The notes under the pieces: model-generated
Seen by the model: the letters and a program-made list of their open reading frames with translations, nothing else
What the model was told of the DNA's origin: nothing
Databases searched by the model: none
NCBI GenBank assembly: GCA_017475405.1
Contig: JAFVFN010000001.1
Span: 1 to 38,749 of the forward strand
Direction: 5' to 3'
Length of the DNA: 38,749 bases
Source: Elusimicrobiaceae bacterium
GTDB taxonomy: Bacteria > Elusimicrobiota > Elusimicrobia > Elusimicrobiales > Elusimicrobiaceae
Translations under genes and position numbers: made by a program
Shown: one piece after another, positions 1 to 7,819 of the stretch
Layout: each line of letters opens with the position of its first letter
How positions within the stretch are numbered: position 1 is the stretch's first letter

Positions 1-1
1 C

Positions 2-871
2 CAAACATGTAATACCTGTGGAACCCAAACCAGAACGGTAAGTTGTAATACCAGTACTGGGAAATGGAATGTAGGAGCATGGGGAAATTGTTCTAAGACA
101 CAGGATGAATGTGTTCAAAAAACCTGTAAAGATGTTTTGGGGGATCGCTATGAAAACGAAATCATGCAACCGTGTGAACGACCGCAAGCGTATAACGGAG
201 TAGCGGGCCATTGGCTTGATTATCCTAATTGCAGTTGCGATTGTCCGCAGGGATCTACTTTAATTAATGGGGAGTGTATTGCTGACGGACTGAAATGTTT
301 TGTGGACGCAGGACTTTCAGGCAGACGACCCGGTCAACCAAATAGTGGCGGCCCTTTGGTATGTAATGGTCAGCAGGTTTCAAGAGTGTCCTGCCCGGTT
401 GGACAAATTTGTACATGTAGCCAAGAGGGAGTATATGCTTGGCACGGGGCATTTGATGCAGGGTCCACTCATTCTGCCGGTGCAAGTAGTAATGCTACAG
501 CAACAGGCGGCCGCCGAGAGGGATCGGACCGTGATTTTGTGCAGGCCCATTGTGTAGTGTGTCAGCAGGTATCTAGTCGGGATGCATGTGCAATTATCCA
601 GGGAGATGAAGACAGCAGCACAACGGCTTCCTGCGGTTGGGAAGTAACATATGATCAAACGGACATTGCGTTAGCTATTTCCTGTGATGACCAACGCGAA
701 ATGCCCGGCAGAACTTGTACCACGGTCAGCTCTGACGGAAGGGGATATCCAACGACTCCTTGTACGATGTCTAATCGCGGTGCTACTTTCGTAAGCTGTG
801 AAGAATATTCCGCCTGCCCCGGAGGCGGTTGGAGAATGGATCTGACGAAGTTGGAATGTCAGTGCCACTAA
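2..871 (+). CDS. Cys-rich exported or surface protein, C-terminal part (5' end outside window)
   Basis: The reading frame is open from the first bases of the window to the TAA at 869-871, so this is the last 289 residues of a longer protein. A TTG at 137 could act as a start, but nothing supports it. The visible part is very rich in cysteine. Near its start a C-G-T-Q-T-R-T-V-S-C stretch followed by G-A-W-G-N-C resembles the core of thrombospondin type 1 repeats, and further C-x(n)-C-P-x-G modules follow. Such spacing is typical of disulfide-stabilised extracellular proteins. The signal peptide, if any, is outside the window. No catalytic motif is visible. Function is unknown; an adhesin or pilus-associated surface protein is a guess from composition and from the many pilin genes nearby. 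Confidence 0.7.
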   Translation, partial: QTCNTCGTQTRTVSCNTSTGKWNVGAWGNCSKTQDECVQKTCKDVLGDRYENEIMQPCERPQAYNGVAGHWLDYPNCSCDCPQGSTLINGECIADGLKCFVDAGLSGRRPGQPNSGGPLVCNGQQVSRVSCPVGQICTCSQEGVYAWHGAFDAGSTHSAGASSNATATGGRREGSDRDFVQAHCVVCQQVSSRDACAIIQGDEDSSTTASCGWEVTYDQTDIALAISCDDQREMPGRTCTTVSSDGRGYPTTPCTMSNRGATFVSCEEYSACPGGGWRMDLTKLECQCH

Positions 872-893
872 AAGTATTTATGTAGTATATCGC

Positions 894-920
894 AAGGGGG
901 ACACGTAACGTGTCCTCCTT
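894..920 (+). terminator. Hairpin after the Cys-rich gene
   Basis: A near-perfect inverted repeat (AAGGGGGACACGT and ACGTGTCCTCCTT around one base) lies 22 bases after the stop codon. No long T run follows, so it may be a weak intrinsic terminator or an RNA 3' end stabiliser. Confidence 0.6.
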
Positions 921-943
921 GTTCATAATATATCCTAAAATGC

Positions 944-949
944 TAAAAT
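944..949 (+). promoter_or_regulatory. -10 box placing hisS transcription start at its ATG
   Basis: TAAAAT ends 7 nt before the hisS ATG at 957 and no Shine-Dalgarno sequence is present. Transcription would begin at or next to the A of the start codon, giving a leaderless mRNA. No good -35 is seen. Confidence 0.5.
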
Positions 950-956
950 ATACTAT

Positions 957-2186
957 ATGGCAAAACTAGTACGTGGGTTCCGCGATATTTTCGAACCCCA
1001 ATCCAATCAATTTACAGAACTGGAAAACTGCGCCCGCGGCGTATTTTCTACTTACGGGTTTGGCGAACTTCGCCTTCCTACCGTGGAACTCAAAGAACTC
1101 TTTGTAAAATCCACCGGCGAAACTACCGATATCGTCCAAAAAGAAATGTATGCTTTTGAAGATGCCGGACATCGTCAACTGGCCATTCGGCCGGAAGGTA
1201 CTCCGGGCGTGGTACGGGCGTATTTGGAAAATAATTTTGTGCAGCAGGCACCTGTGCAAAAGTTTTATTATATCGGCAACATGTTTCGGGCCGAACGTCC
1301 GCAGGCCGGACGTTACCGCGAGTTTGAACAAATCGGTGCCGAATACATTGGTAACTCGGCGCCTTCAGCCGATGCAGAAGTCATTTTGATGCTCAAAGAC
1401 ATCGTGTCACAATTCGGGGCCAAAAACTATGTGGTTAAAATTAACAGTCTGGGCTGTGACAAATGCCGTCCCGTATATCGGCAGGCTTTGATTGATTTTT
1501 TGTCCAAAGAAAAAGATACATTGTGTGAAAACTGTCAGGTTCGTTTGGAGAAGAACCCGCTGCGCGTACTGGACTGTAAAATAGACGGCCCGCGTTTTGC
1601 CGGCCGAGTACCTACCATGCAGTTATGTCCCGAATGTCAGGAGCACTTTGATACCGTGCAGCAATTGCTCAAAGGAAAAATAGATTTTATCGTGGATCCG
1701 ATGTTGGTGCGCGGACTGGATTATTATTCCCGTACAGTATTTGAGTTCCAGGCCGGAGACGTTTCTCAAAACGCCATTGCGGCCGGCGGTCGCTACGACA
1801 GCCTTATTAAAAATATGGGCGGCCCGGCTACGCCAGCTATCGGTTGGGCCATGGGTGCCGAGCGCGTCATTTTGGCCCGCGGTGAAACACCGGTAACATC
1901 CCGCAAAAGCGTGTGTGTGGTGTCTTTGGAAAAACCCTGTAACGAAACGGCTTTTAATATCATGCAACAGTTGCGCCAGGCGGGGGTCCGCACGGAAGGC
2001 GGTTTGTTTGACAAGAACGTAAAAGGACAGATGAAACAAGCCGATCGGTGCAACGCCGGCTACGCCTTAATTTTAGGTGGCGACGAACTGGCCAAGCAGG
2101 TGGTGACTTTAAAAGATTTAACCAGCGGTGAACAGCGACAGATTGCGTTTGCCCAAGTTGTAAGTGAGGTAAAAAAATTAGTATGA
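957..2186 (+). CDS. hisS: Histidyl-tRNA synthetase
   Basis: A class II aminoacyl-tRNA synthetase that charges tRNA-His with histidine in the cytoplasm. The 409-residue length fits the short bacterial HisRS form. The N-terminus KLVRGFRDIFEP matches the family start (usually xxPRGTxDxLP). Motif 2 is seen in the FRAERPQAGRYREFEQ region. The histidine-binding motif appears as VRGLDYYSRTVFEF, followed by AAGGRYDSLI. Motif 3 is GWAMGAERV, and the C-terminal anticodon-binding domain covers about residues 310-409. The last codons overlap the aspS start by ATGA (2183-2186), so the two are translationally coupled, a common hisS-aspS arrangement. There is no ribosome binding site, and the -10 box sits directly upstream, suggesting leaderless expression. 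Confidence 0.97.
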   Translation: MAKLVRGFRDIFEPQSNQFTELENCARGVFSTYGFGELRLPTVELKELFVKSTGETTDIVQKEMYAFEDAGHRQLAIRPEGTPGVVRAYLENNFVQQAPVQKFYYIGNMFRAERPQAGRYREFEQIGAEYIGNSAPSADAEVILMLKDIVSQFGAKNYVVKINSLGCDKCRPVYRQALIDFLSKEKDTLCENCQVRLEKNPLRVLDCKIDGPRFAGRVPTMQLCPECQEHFDTVQQLLKGKIDFIVDPMLVRGLDYYSRTVFEFQAGDVSQNAIAAGGRYDSLIKNMGGPATPAIGWAMGAERVILARGETPVTSRKSVCVVSLEKPCNETAFNIMQQLRQAGVRTEGGLFDKNVKGQMKQADRCNAGYALILGGDELAKQVVTLKDLTSGEQRQIAFAQVVSEVKKLV

Positions 2187-3934
2187 AAAGAACCAATTAT
2201 TGCGCAGATGTGACGGCTGCGCTGCTTAGTACCAAACAGACCCTGTGCGGATGGGTTAACTCCTACCGCAATCACGGGGGGGTATTATTTATTGATTTGC
2301 GTGACCGCAGTGGTATTTGCCAGATCGTCGTAGAACCGAGCCGTCCCTTTTTTAAAGAGGCTTCGGCCGTGCGCAGTGAGTATGTGCTGGAAGTTACGGG
2401 TATCGTACAACGCCGTATTGAAGGGGCGGTCAACAAAAATATGAAAACCGGTGAGATTGAACTGGTGGCAGAAGATTTTAAAGTTTTAAATACTTCGGTT
2501 CAACTGCCTTTTGAAGTAGAAAACTCATTTGGGGTAAGTGAAGAGACCCGCCTGAAATACCGTTATTTGGATTTGCGCAACCCGCGCATGTTTGCCAACC
2601 TGTATTTGCGTCACCGCATTGCGCAGGCGGCTCGGCGTTATTTGGACGCCAACGGATTTATTGAGGTGGAAACCCCTATTTTGACACGTTCCACGCCGGA
2701 GGGGGCCCGTGACTATTTGGTGCCTTCTCGTGTGCATCACGGCGAGTTTTATGCGCTTCCCCAAAGCCCTCAAATGTTTAAGCAAACCCTGATGGCCAGC
2801 GGGATTGACCGGTATTTCCAATTGGCGCGGTGTTTTAGAGATGAAGATTTGCGTGCCGACCGGCAGCCCGAACACACACAGATTGATATGGAGATGTCGT
2901 TTGTAACCATTGATGATATCCATACCATTGTTGAGGGACTCATGACAGAGATCTTCAAAACGGCGGGCAAGGAACTTAAAACCCCGTTTATCAAATTACC
3001 GTTTGAAGAAGCCATGGAAAAGTACGGTTCCGATAAGCCGGACTTGCGCTACAGACTGGAACTAAAAAATGCGTCCGACGTATTTGCCCAAACAGGTTTT
3101 AAAGTCTTTGCAGACGTACTGGCCGGTAAGGGGGCCATTTATGCGCTTCGCGGAGAAAAAGCAGGTGCTTATTCCCGCGGACAAATGGATAAGCTGACTG
3201 AACTGGTTAAAAAGAACGGGGCCAAGGGACTGGTATGGCTCAAAGTAAAAGCAGACAGCGTTGAAGGACCGGCTGCCAAGTTTTTTACGGCGCAGGAACT
3301 GACGGCTGTGAAAGAATTGGTCGGAGCTCAAAACGGCGACGGCATATTTATCGGCAGTGATTTAAATAAACGCACGGTACAGAACTTTATGGGTGCTCTA
3401 CGTAAGGAACTGGTCAAAGAGTTGCCCAAACAGTGTGACTGGGCGTTTGCCTGGATTACCAATTTCCCGTTACTGGAATACATTGCCGAAGAAGACCGTT
3501 GGGACGCCGCACATAACCCGTTTACAGCGCCCGTGGAAGAGGATTTGCCAAACCTGGAAAAAGATCCGGGATCGGTGCGCTCGTATCAGTTTGACCTGGT
3601 GCTTAACGGCAATGAACTTGCTTCCGGATCCGTGCGTAACTGCCGGCGTGAAGTACAGGAACGTATTTTGGCTTTGATGAAACATTCCAAAGAGGAAGCT
3701 GCCCGCCGATTCGGCATGCTTTTAAATGCACTGGAAGCCGGCGCGCCGCCTCACGGAGGCATCGGTCTGGGATTGGACCGTATTACGGCACTGCTGGCCG
3801 GTGAGGACTCCATCCGTGAGGTGATTGCGTTCCCCAAAACGGCGCAGGCTGTATGTCCGTTAACGGATTCGCCCAATGTGGTGGATGAACAACAATTAAC
3901 GGACTTGGGAATTACCCTGATTCAAGAAAAATAA
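2183..3934 (+). CDS. aspS: Aspartyl-tRNA synthetase (bacterial type, possibly non-discriminating)
   Basis: A class II synthetase that attaches aspartate to tRNA-Asp. At 583 residues it has the full bacterial architecture: OB-fold anticodon-binding domain (about 1-105, GWVNSYRNHGGVLFIDLRDR), catalytic domain with QSPQMFKQ and motif 2 FRDEDLRADRQPEHTQ, a GAD insertion (about 280-410), and motif 3 GIGLGLDR near the end. Residue 31, after R-N, is histidine. In Pseudomonas aeruginosa AspRS, His31 has been linked to relaxed tRNA-Asp/tRNA-Asn discrimination. If the same holds here, Asn-tRNA would be made through GatCAB; that is inference only. The start codon overlaps the hisS stop, and a strong terminator follows. 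Confidence 0.97.
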   Translation: MKRTNYCADVTAALLSTKQTLCGWVNSYRNHGGVLFIDLRDRSGICQIVVEPSRPFFKEASAVRSEYVLEVTGIVQRRIEGAVNKNMKTGEIELVAEDFKVLNTSVQLPFEVENSFGVSEETRLKYRYLDLRNPRMFANLYLRHRIAQAARRYLDANGFIEVETPILTRSTPEGARDYLVPSRVHHGEFYALPQSPQMFKQTLMASGIDRYFQLARCFRDEDLRADRQPEHTQIDMEMSFVTIDDIHTIVEGLMTEIFKTAGKELKTPFIKLPFEEAMEKYGSDKPDLRYRLELKNASDVFAQTGFKVFADVLAGKGAIYALRGEKAGAYSRGQMDKLTELVKKNGAKGLVWLKVKADSVEGPAAKFFTAQELTAVKELVGAQNGDGIFIGSDLNKRTVQNFMGALRKELVKELPKQCDWAFAWITNFPLLEYIAEEDRWDAAHNPFTAPVEEDLPNLEKDPGSVRSYQFDLVLNGNELASGSVRNCRREVQERILALMKHSKEEAARRFGMLLNALEAGAPPHGGIGLGLDRITALLAGEDSIREVIAFPKTAQAVCPLTDSPNVVDEQQLTDLGITLIQEK

Positions 3935-3940
3935 CTCCTA

Positions 3941-3966
3941 AAACCCCGCTTTGTGCGGGGTTTTTA
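3941..3966 (+). terminator. Rho-independent terminator of hisS-aspS
   Basis: ACCCCGC and GCGGGGT pair around a 5-nt loop and are followed by a T run, 9 bases after the aspS stop. Confidence 0.9.
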
Positions 3967-4020
3967 AGGACCCAGATGAAATTAGGGCTTTTGACCCTGG
4001 CCGAAAAAGTGATTTTTCAC

Positions 4021-4026
4021 TATACT
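4021..4026 (+). promoter_or_regulatory. -10 box 7 nt before the ATG at 4034 (leaderless)
   Basis: TATACT is followed by 7 nt and then ATG. No Shine-Dalgarno motif lies before the ATG. Confidence 0.5.
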
Positions 4027-4033
4027 ATATGAT

Positions 4034-5650
4034 ATGAACGAGGATAAGACCGGTCTTAAAATTGTGTTGGGTGTATTGGGGGCTCTGGCGGTAATCGCGG
4101 CCTTATGGCGTATATTGGCCTATGAACCGCAGTCTGCCGTCCGTCCATCAGCTCGTTCTGTTTCCACGGCCGCGGAGCGTTCGAAGCAGCCGGCGGCGCT
4201 GCTTGAACAGGCCAAACGTCGGGAACTCTTGGGAGACGCTCCCGCTCCGGTACAACCCGTACCGGCGGCAGCAACGTCTACGCCACAAAATTTCATGCCG
4301 TACACAGCCTCCGCGCGTCCCGTAGTTTATCCTCAAAATCGTGCTTCTTCCAAACAACCCTATCCGACACACAACTTGGGCGGCAAACGTTACGTGGATA
4401 CCAATTTCTATACCACGGATTTCAAACAGCCGACTGCGCCGAGTGCTCCTGATTATAATGATAATGGTTCTAGGACCGGAGTGGGTACCCCGCAGGTTAA
4501 TTTTAACTCCTCCACACAGGCGCGTATGCAGGAAGAACGAGCGCGTATGTTGGCTCCGTACTTACGTCCCAACCGTAAAGAAAAAGAACGCATGGACGCG
4601 CAGTGGGCCAAACTTTCTGCGGCCATTGATCGGGCTGTGCTGCAGGCATTGACTCCCAAGAGTAAGCGTGAACAGAATATTGAAAAATATGCGGCTAAGA
4701 ACAATGTGTCCGAGGGGGTAAATGCAGGTTTTTCGGGCCCCTATGCACCGGTTGGTGAGGCTGTAGCCGCTCAAAAACAAGAAGTGATGAAGAATTTTGC
4801 ACAGGCGTTCGGCTCTTCTGCCGCACAGCAGGCCGGGGCGATGATGGACCAGTTTTCCAGTGAATTGGCCGGAGCACTGAGTACCCCCGGGGTGAGTACC
4901 GAACAGACAACCGCCCGGGTCAAAGAGATCACTCAGAAATACCAACGCCAAATGGATAAACTGGCCGAAAAGAACCAATACGACAAATTTGTGGCAGAAC
5001 GTGTGGCGCAGGATAATCAACAAAAAGAGCAGTTGCGTGCACAATATGCCAATGCGGATTTGAATGCGAAGTTCTCAGAAATTATTGATGCGGCCCGGGA
5101 AAAAGACCTGGCGCTGGCCACACAGCATTTGCCAGCCGAAGAATATTATAAAGCCTTGTATAACAACCGATACGAAGCGCACAGCCAATTAGAACAGGCC
5201 GTACGTCAGGCCGGTGAATCCCTGCAGCCGCTTCGTCAGTGGGACAACACACAGGCGCAACAACAATTGGAAGCATTACAGGCCCGGGAAGAGGCCGGAC
5301 AAACGATCAGTGTGGCGCGTAAATCGACACCGGCTGAGGTGGCCGGTATGCAGGATACGCTTAACCGCGAACGTACAGATTTACTCAAACAGGTAACACA
5401 GGCGTATGGCGAGGAAAATGCGCGGGGTATGAAACAAATTTTAGATGATTACTATAATCAAATGATGCAGGCCGCGCAGCAGGAACTGTCTCCGGCCGAT
5501 CGCCAGGCTTTGCAGCTTAAACTGCGCGCCGAGTCCAACCGGCAGCTGCTTAAATGGCAGATGGACCGCGTGCAGGAAATGAACCTCCCCGAAGACCAAA
5601 AACAAGCCGCTTTAGAAAAACTTCAGCAGGATTACGATAACATCAAATAG
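4034..5650 (+). CDS. Membrane-anchored, Pro/Ala/Gln-rich coiled-coil protein of unknown function
   Basis: The 538-residue product is not recognised. Residues about 9-27 (IVLGVLGALAVIAALWRIL) form one membrane segment close to the N-terminus, with no signal peptidase site evident. A disordered region rich in Pro, Ala, Ser and Tyr follows (about 30-160). The remainder is highly charged and rich in Gln, Ala, Glu and Lys, with heptad-like patterns (about 165-235, 290-400, 430-538) that predict long coiled coils. This suggests a bitopic envelope protein with a long helical periplasmic rod. No enzyme motif is visible. It is followed by a hairpin and then by a second exported protein of unknown function, and the two may act together. 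Confidence 0.8.
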   Translation: MNEDKTGLKIVLGVLGALAVIAALWRILAYEPQSAVRPSARSVSTAAERSKQPAALLEQAKRRELLGDAPAPVQPVPAAATSTPQNFMPYTASARPVVYPQNRASSKQPYPTHNLGGKRYVDTNFYTTDFKQPTAPSAPDYNDNGSRTGVGTPQVNFNSSTQARMQEERARMLAPYLRPNRKEKERMDAQWAKLSAAIDRAVLQALTPKSKREQNIEKYAAKNNVSEGVNAGFSGPYAPVGEAVAAQKQEVMKNFAQAFGSSAAQQAGAMMDQFSSELAGALSTPGVSTEQTTARVKEITQKYQRQMDKLAEKNQYDKFVAERVAQDNQQKEQLRAQYANADLNAKFSEIIDAAREKDLALATQHLPAEEYYKALYNNRYEAHSQLEQAVRQAGESLQPLRQWDNTQAQQQLEALQAREEAGQTISVARKSTPAEVAGMQDTLNRERTDLLKQVTQAYGEENARGMKQILDDYYNQMMQAAQQELSPADRQALQLKLRAESNRQLLKWQMDRVQEMNLPEDQKQAALEKLQQDYDNIK

Positions 5651-5681
5651 GTCCAAAGACTAGGTATGTCTGGGACTTTAG
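5651..5681 (+). terminator. Possible terminator hairpin
   Basis: GTCC-aa-AGAC and GTCT-g-GGAC pair with small bulges directly after the stop codon, and TTTA follows. It is a weak candidate. Confidence 0.45.
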
Positions 5682-5743
5682 ACCCTGTCAAAGCTACTTA
5701 CGTAAAAGATATCATATAAGAAATCACTTATATGGGAGAATAT

Positions 5744-6616
5744 ATGAATAAGAAAGTTTTTGTAGTACTGGGCGCACTGAGTCTGGCAACCGTGTCGGCT
5801 TATGCCCAGCGTCCGCTTAAAATGGCTAAATTAACTGAGGCTATGACCGGAGGCGTGTCCAGTGCTTTTTCACAGACGGTACCGGTATCGTTTGTAGGTG
5901 CGGAAGTATTGGGACGCCATATTGCGCGTGCTCAATTTATGCAAACCAATCGGGTGTATGTTTCCAGTGCGGATTTATTTAAACGAGTCGTACCGTTAAG
6001 CAGCATGCAAAAGTTACCGGCTGCTGAACGTAAGGCTCTGGAAGTAAAATTTGCACAGCTGGATTTAGCGGTAAAAACTGCTCAAAACAGACAGCTGGGA
6101 TATATCGGGGCTTTGTGGAATACATCTCCTGCTGTAACCGCCGAAACCCTGCAGACCACGCATGTACAAAGTATGACACAACTGTTGGATATCCAACGTT
6201 ATATGCAGTTAAATGATCATAATTTTCCACAAGTCTTTACAATTAATGAAGGCGGATGGCTGCAGACCACGGATTGTATGACCTCTGTAGAAGGAAACCG
6301 CGCGTTTTTGGGAGTAGTGGATTTGCTCGTGAAAGAACAAACCGGACGTGTGCCGCAAGCAATTATAGACCAACTGGTGGCTCTGCATGCCACGGCGCGC
6401 AATGCCATGAGTATCCCGCAGCTGGTAAAACAATTAGAAAGTTGGCGCTCGGCCAATGCTACCATGGATGCTCCGCGGCTTCCGTCTAATGTGGAAGGGG
6501 TTTCTCTTCGTAATAATCCGGAAGCGCTGTGGTTGGCTGCCGAGATCCGTTTGTGGCAGTTAACACCGGAAATTGAATTACCCGAAATCTTGAAAAATGC
6601 GCAGGTAACCCACTAA
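5744..6616 (+). CDS. Exported protein of unknown function
   Basis: The start at 5744 is preferred over the in-frame ATG at 5732 because GGGAGAA (5734-5740) then sits correctly as a Shine-Dalgarno site, and the protein begins with a classic signal peptide: MNKK, a hydrophobic stretch, and A-Y-A-Q as the likely cleavage site near residue 19. The mature part, about 270 residues, is mostly helical in appearance with few cysteines and no known motif. The N-terminal part is rich in V, L and A; the central and C-terminal parts hold LLDIQRYMQLN and a repeated W-L pattern. It is probably periplasmic. A strong terminator follows, so it is its own unit or the end of a two-gene unit with the coiled-coil protein upstream. 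Confidence 0.8.
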   Translation: MNKKVFVVLGALSLATVSAYAQRPLKMAKLTEAMTGGVSSAFSQTVPVSFVGAEVLGRHIARAQFMQTNRVYVSSADLFKRVVPLSSMQKLPAAERKALEVKFAQLDLAVKTAQNRQLGYIGALWNTSPAVTAETLQTTHVQSMTQLLDIQRYMQLNDHNFPQVFTINEGGWLQTTDCMTSVEGNRAFLGVVDLLVKEQTGRVPQAIIDQLVALHATARNAMSIPQLVKQLESWRSANATMDAPRLPSNVEGVSLRNNPEALWLAAEIRLWQLTPEIELPEILKNAQVTH

Positions 6617-6643
6617 CATAATATTTCATACTGAAGATATATT

Positions 6644-6670
6644 CCCCGGCTTTTGTAAGCCGGGGATTTT
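6644..6670 (+). terminator. Rho-independent terminator
   Basis: CCCCGGCTT and AAGCCGGGG form a 9-bp stem with loop TTGT, followed by ATTTT, 27 bases after the stop at 6616. Confidence 0.9.
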
Positions 6671-6687
6671 GGCAATCAAAATAGGGG

Positions 6688-6715
6688 TTGACGCGTTTTT
6701 TTTTTTTGATATTCT
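6688..6715 (+). promoter_or_regulatory. T12-spacer promoter of pilin 6751
   Basis: TTGACG, then CG, exactly 12 T, GA and TATTCT. The spacer is 16 nt. The same design precedes the pilins at 11190, 17870 and 27362. The likely transcription start is about 28 nt before the ATG. Confidence 0.85.
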
Positions 6716-6750
6716 GTCTCTATAGAATAACATTATAGGGAGAGATAATT

Positions 6751-7260
6751 ATGCAAAGAAATAAACAAGCATTTACGCTCATAGAGCTCTTAGTAGTTGT
6801 GTTAATAATCGGAATTTTGGCGGCCGTGGCTGTGCCACAATATCAAAAAGCAGTAATGAAAAGTCGTTATGCAACACTTAAAAATCTTGTTAAAAGTATT
6901 GCGAATGCCCAAGAGGTATACTATCTAGCAAATGGACAATATGCACACAATTTTGAAGTGTTAGATATCAGTATGCCGGCCGGAAAGGATGAAGAAAAAA
7001 GTAGGGGAGATTATTATGTATATAGTTGGGGAAATTGTACATTGGGATCTTCAGACGTTCCATGGATACGATGTGTGAATGAGAGTATTGAAATGGGCTA
7101 TCAGCTTTATTTGAAAAACCATTCCCATCAACTGGCCCGGGGAACTGCATTATGTTTAGCTTATAATTCCGATAGAACCTCTGTATCAAATAAAGTTTGC
7201 AAGTTGGAGAGTAATGGACGGGTATGGGATAGTGATAGCAGTTTTGTAGCATGGTATTGA
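6751..7260 (+). CDS. Type IV pilin-like protein
   Basis: A short prepilin leader (MQRNKQA) precedes the N-methylation motif FTLIELLVVVLIIGILAAVAVPQ. The usual Gly before the cleavage site is Ala here, and the mature protein would start at Phe8 with Glu at position 5 (Glu12 of the precursor). The hydrophobic helix anchors the subunit in the inner membrane before assembly into a pilus. The next segment has the family theme KSRY...AQEVYYLANGQYAHNFEVLDISMP. The C-terminal domain is specific to this copy and has four cysteines (NCTLG, IRCVN, ALCLA, KVCKL) that may form two disulfides. GGGAGAG before the ATG is the ribosome binding site. It stands alone with its own T12 promoter and faces the minus-strand pilin at 7355. 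No assembly genes are in the window. Confidence 0.93.
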   Translation: MQRNKQAFTLIELLVVVLIIGILAAVAVPQYQKAVMKSRYATLKNLVKSIANAQEVYYLANGQYAHNFEVLDISMPAGKDEEKSRGDYYVYSWGNCTLGSSDVPWIRCVNESIEMGYQLYLKNHSHQLARGTALCLAYNSDRTSVSNKVCKLESNGRVWDSDSSFVAWY

Positions 7261-7354
7261 AAAACAGATAGTGCTATCAAGTAAATAGCTATTTATTGGA
7301 ACAGGCATTTGACACGCATATGGACTATTTTCTAAAAGTTTATAGAACAACAAT

Positions 7355-7819
7355 CTAATGGATCAGATAGGCCGTTTTTCCGTCAATAGTAGTTTCCCCA
7401 TCGGGTCTCATGCGCGATTTGCAAAACCTGCTGCCCAAAAGGTTTCCCTCTGCCGGGATACAGGCCAAATCGCGAAAATTATTGACCGTAGTGATTTGGT
7501 ATTGAACTTGCGCGTTGGGTTTGCGGGTAAAGACCACTTCAAAACAGGGTTGTCCATCGGATACTTGGGTTCGGCAGACGATTTCGCCCGTAAAGTATTT
7601 CAGACCGTATTTTTGCATACTTTCATTGGTTTTGGCCACATCTGCATCAGAGAGTTGTTTACCGATGGCCCAATTCTTTTGATGTCCCCACATGATTTTA
7701 AGTTCTACCATGCGGGTGTTTTCTACCGCATTAAAATACTGTGGCAGAGCAACTGCCGCCAATACGGCAATGATAATGACTACTACTAATAATTCTAATA
7801 AAGTATATCCTTGTTTCAT
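7355..7819 (-). CDS. Divergent type IV pilin/pseudopilin-like protein
   Basis: The 154-residue product begins MKQG followed by YTLLELLVVVIIIAVLAAVALPQYFNAV, with Gly4/Tyr5 as the prepilin peptidase site and Glu at mature position 5. After the membrane helix it departs from the other pilins of the window: the LANG.Y...LDI segment is missing, and it has MWGHQKNWAIGKQ instead. Four cysteines remain (IVCRT, PCFEV, ACIPA, FCKSR). The ATG overlaps the stop codon of the AlbA-like gene at 7816 (ATGA), so it is translated as the second gene of that mRNA and has neither a T12 promoter nor a long leader. It could be a minor pilin or a pseudopilin rather than a fibre subunit. Confidence 0.88.
   Translation of the reverse strand: MKQGYTLLELLVVVIIIAVLAAVALPQYFNAVENTRMVELKIMWGHQKNWAIGKQLSDADVAKTNESMQKYGLKYFTGEIVCRTQVSDGQPCFEVVFTRKPNAQVQYQITTVNNFRDLACIPAEGNLLGSRFCKSRMRPDGETTIDGKTAYLIH

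Noticed and set aside
137..871. Complete gene starting at TTG 137
   Set aside because: The frame is open to the window edge with the same Cys-rich composition, and no ribosome binding site precedes 137.
7266..7290. Short palindromes (GATAGTGCTATC, AAATAGCTATTT) between the convergent pilins
   Set aside because: They are too short and without a T tract, so not supported as a terminator or operator.
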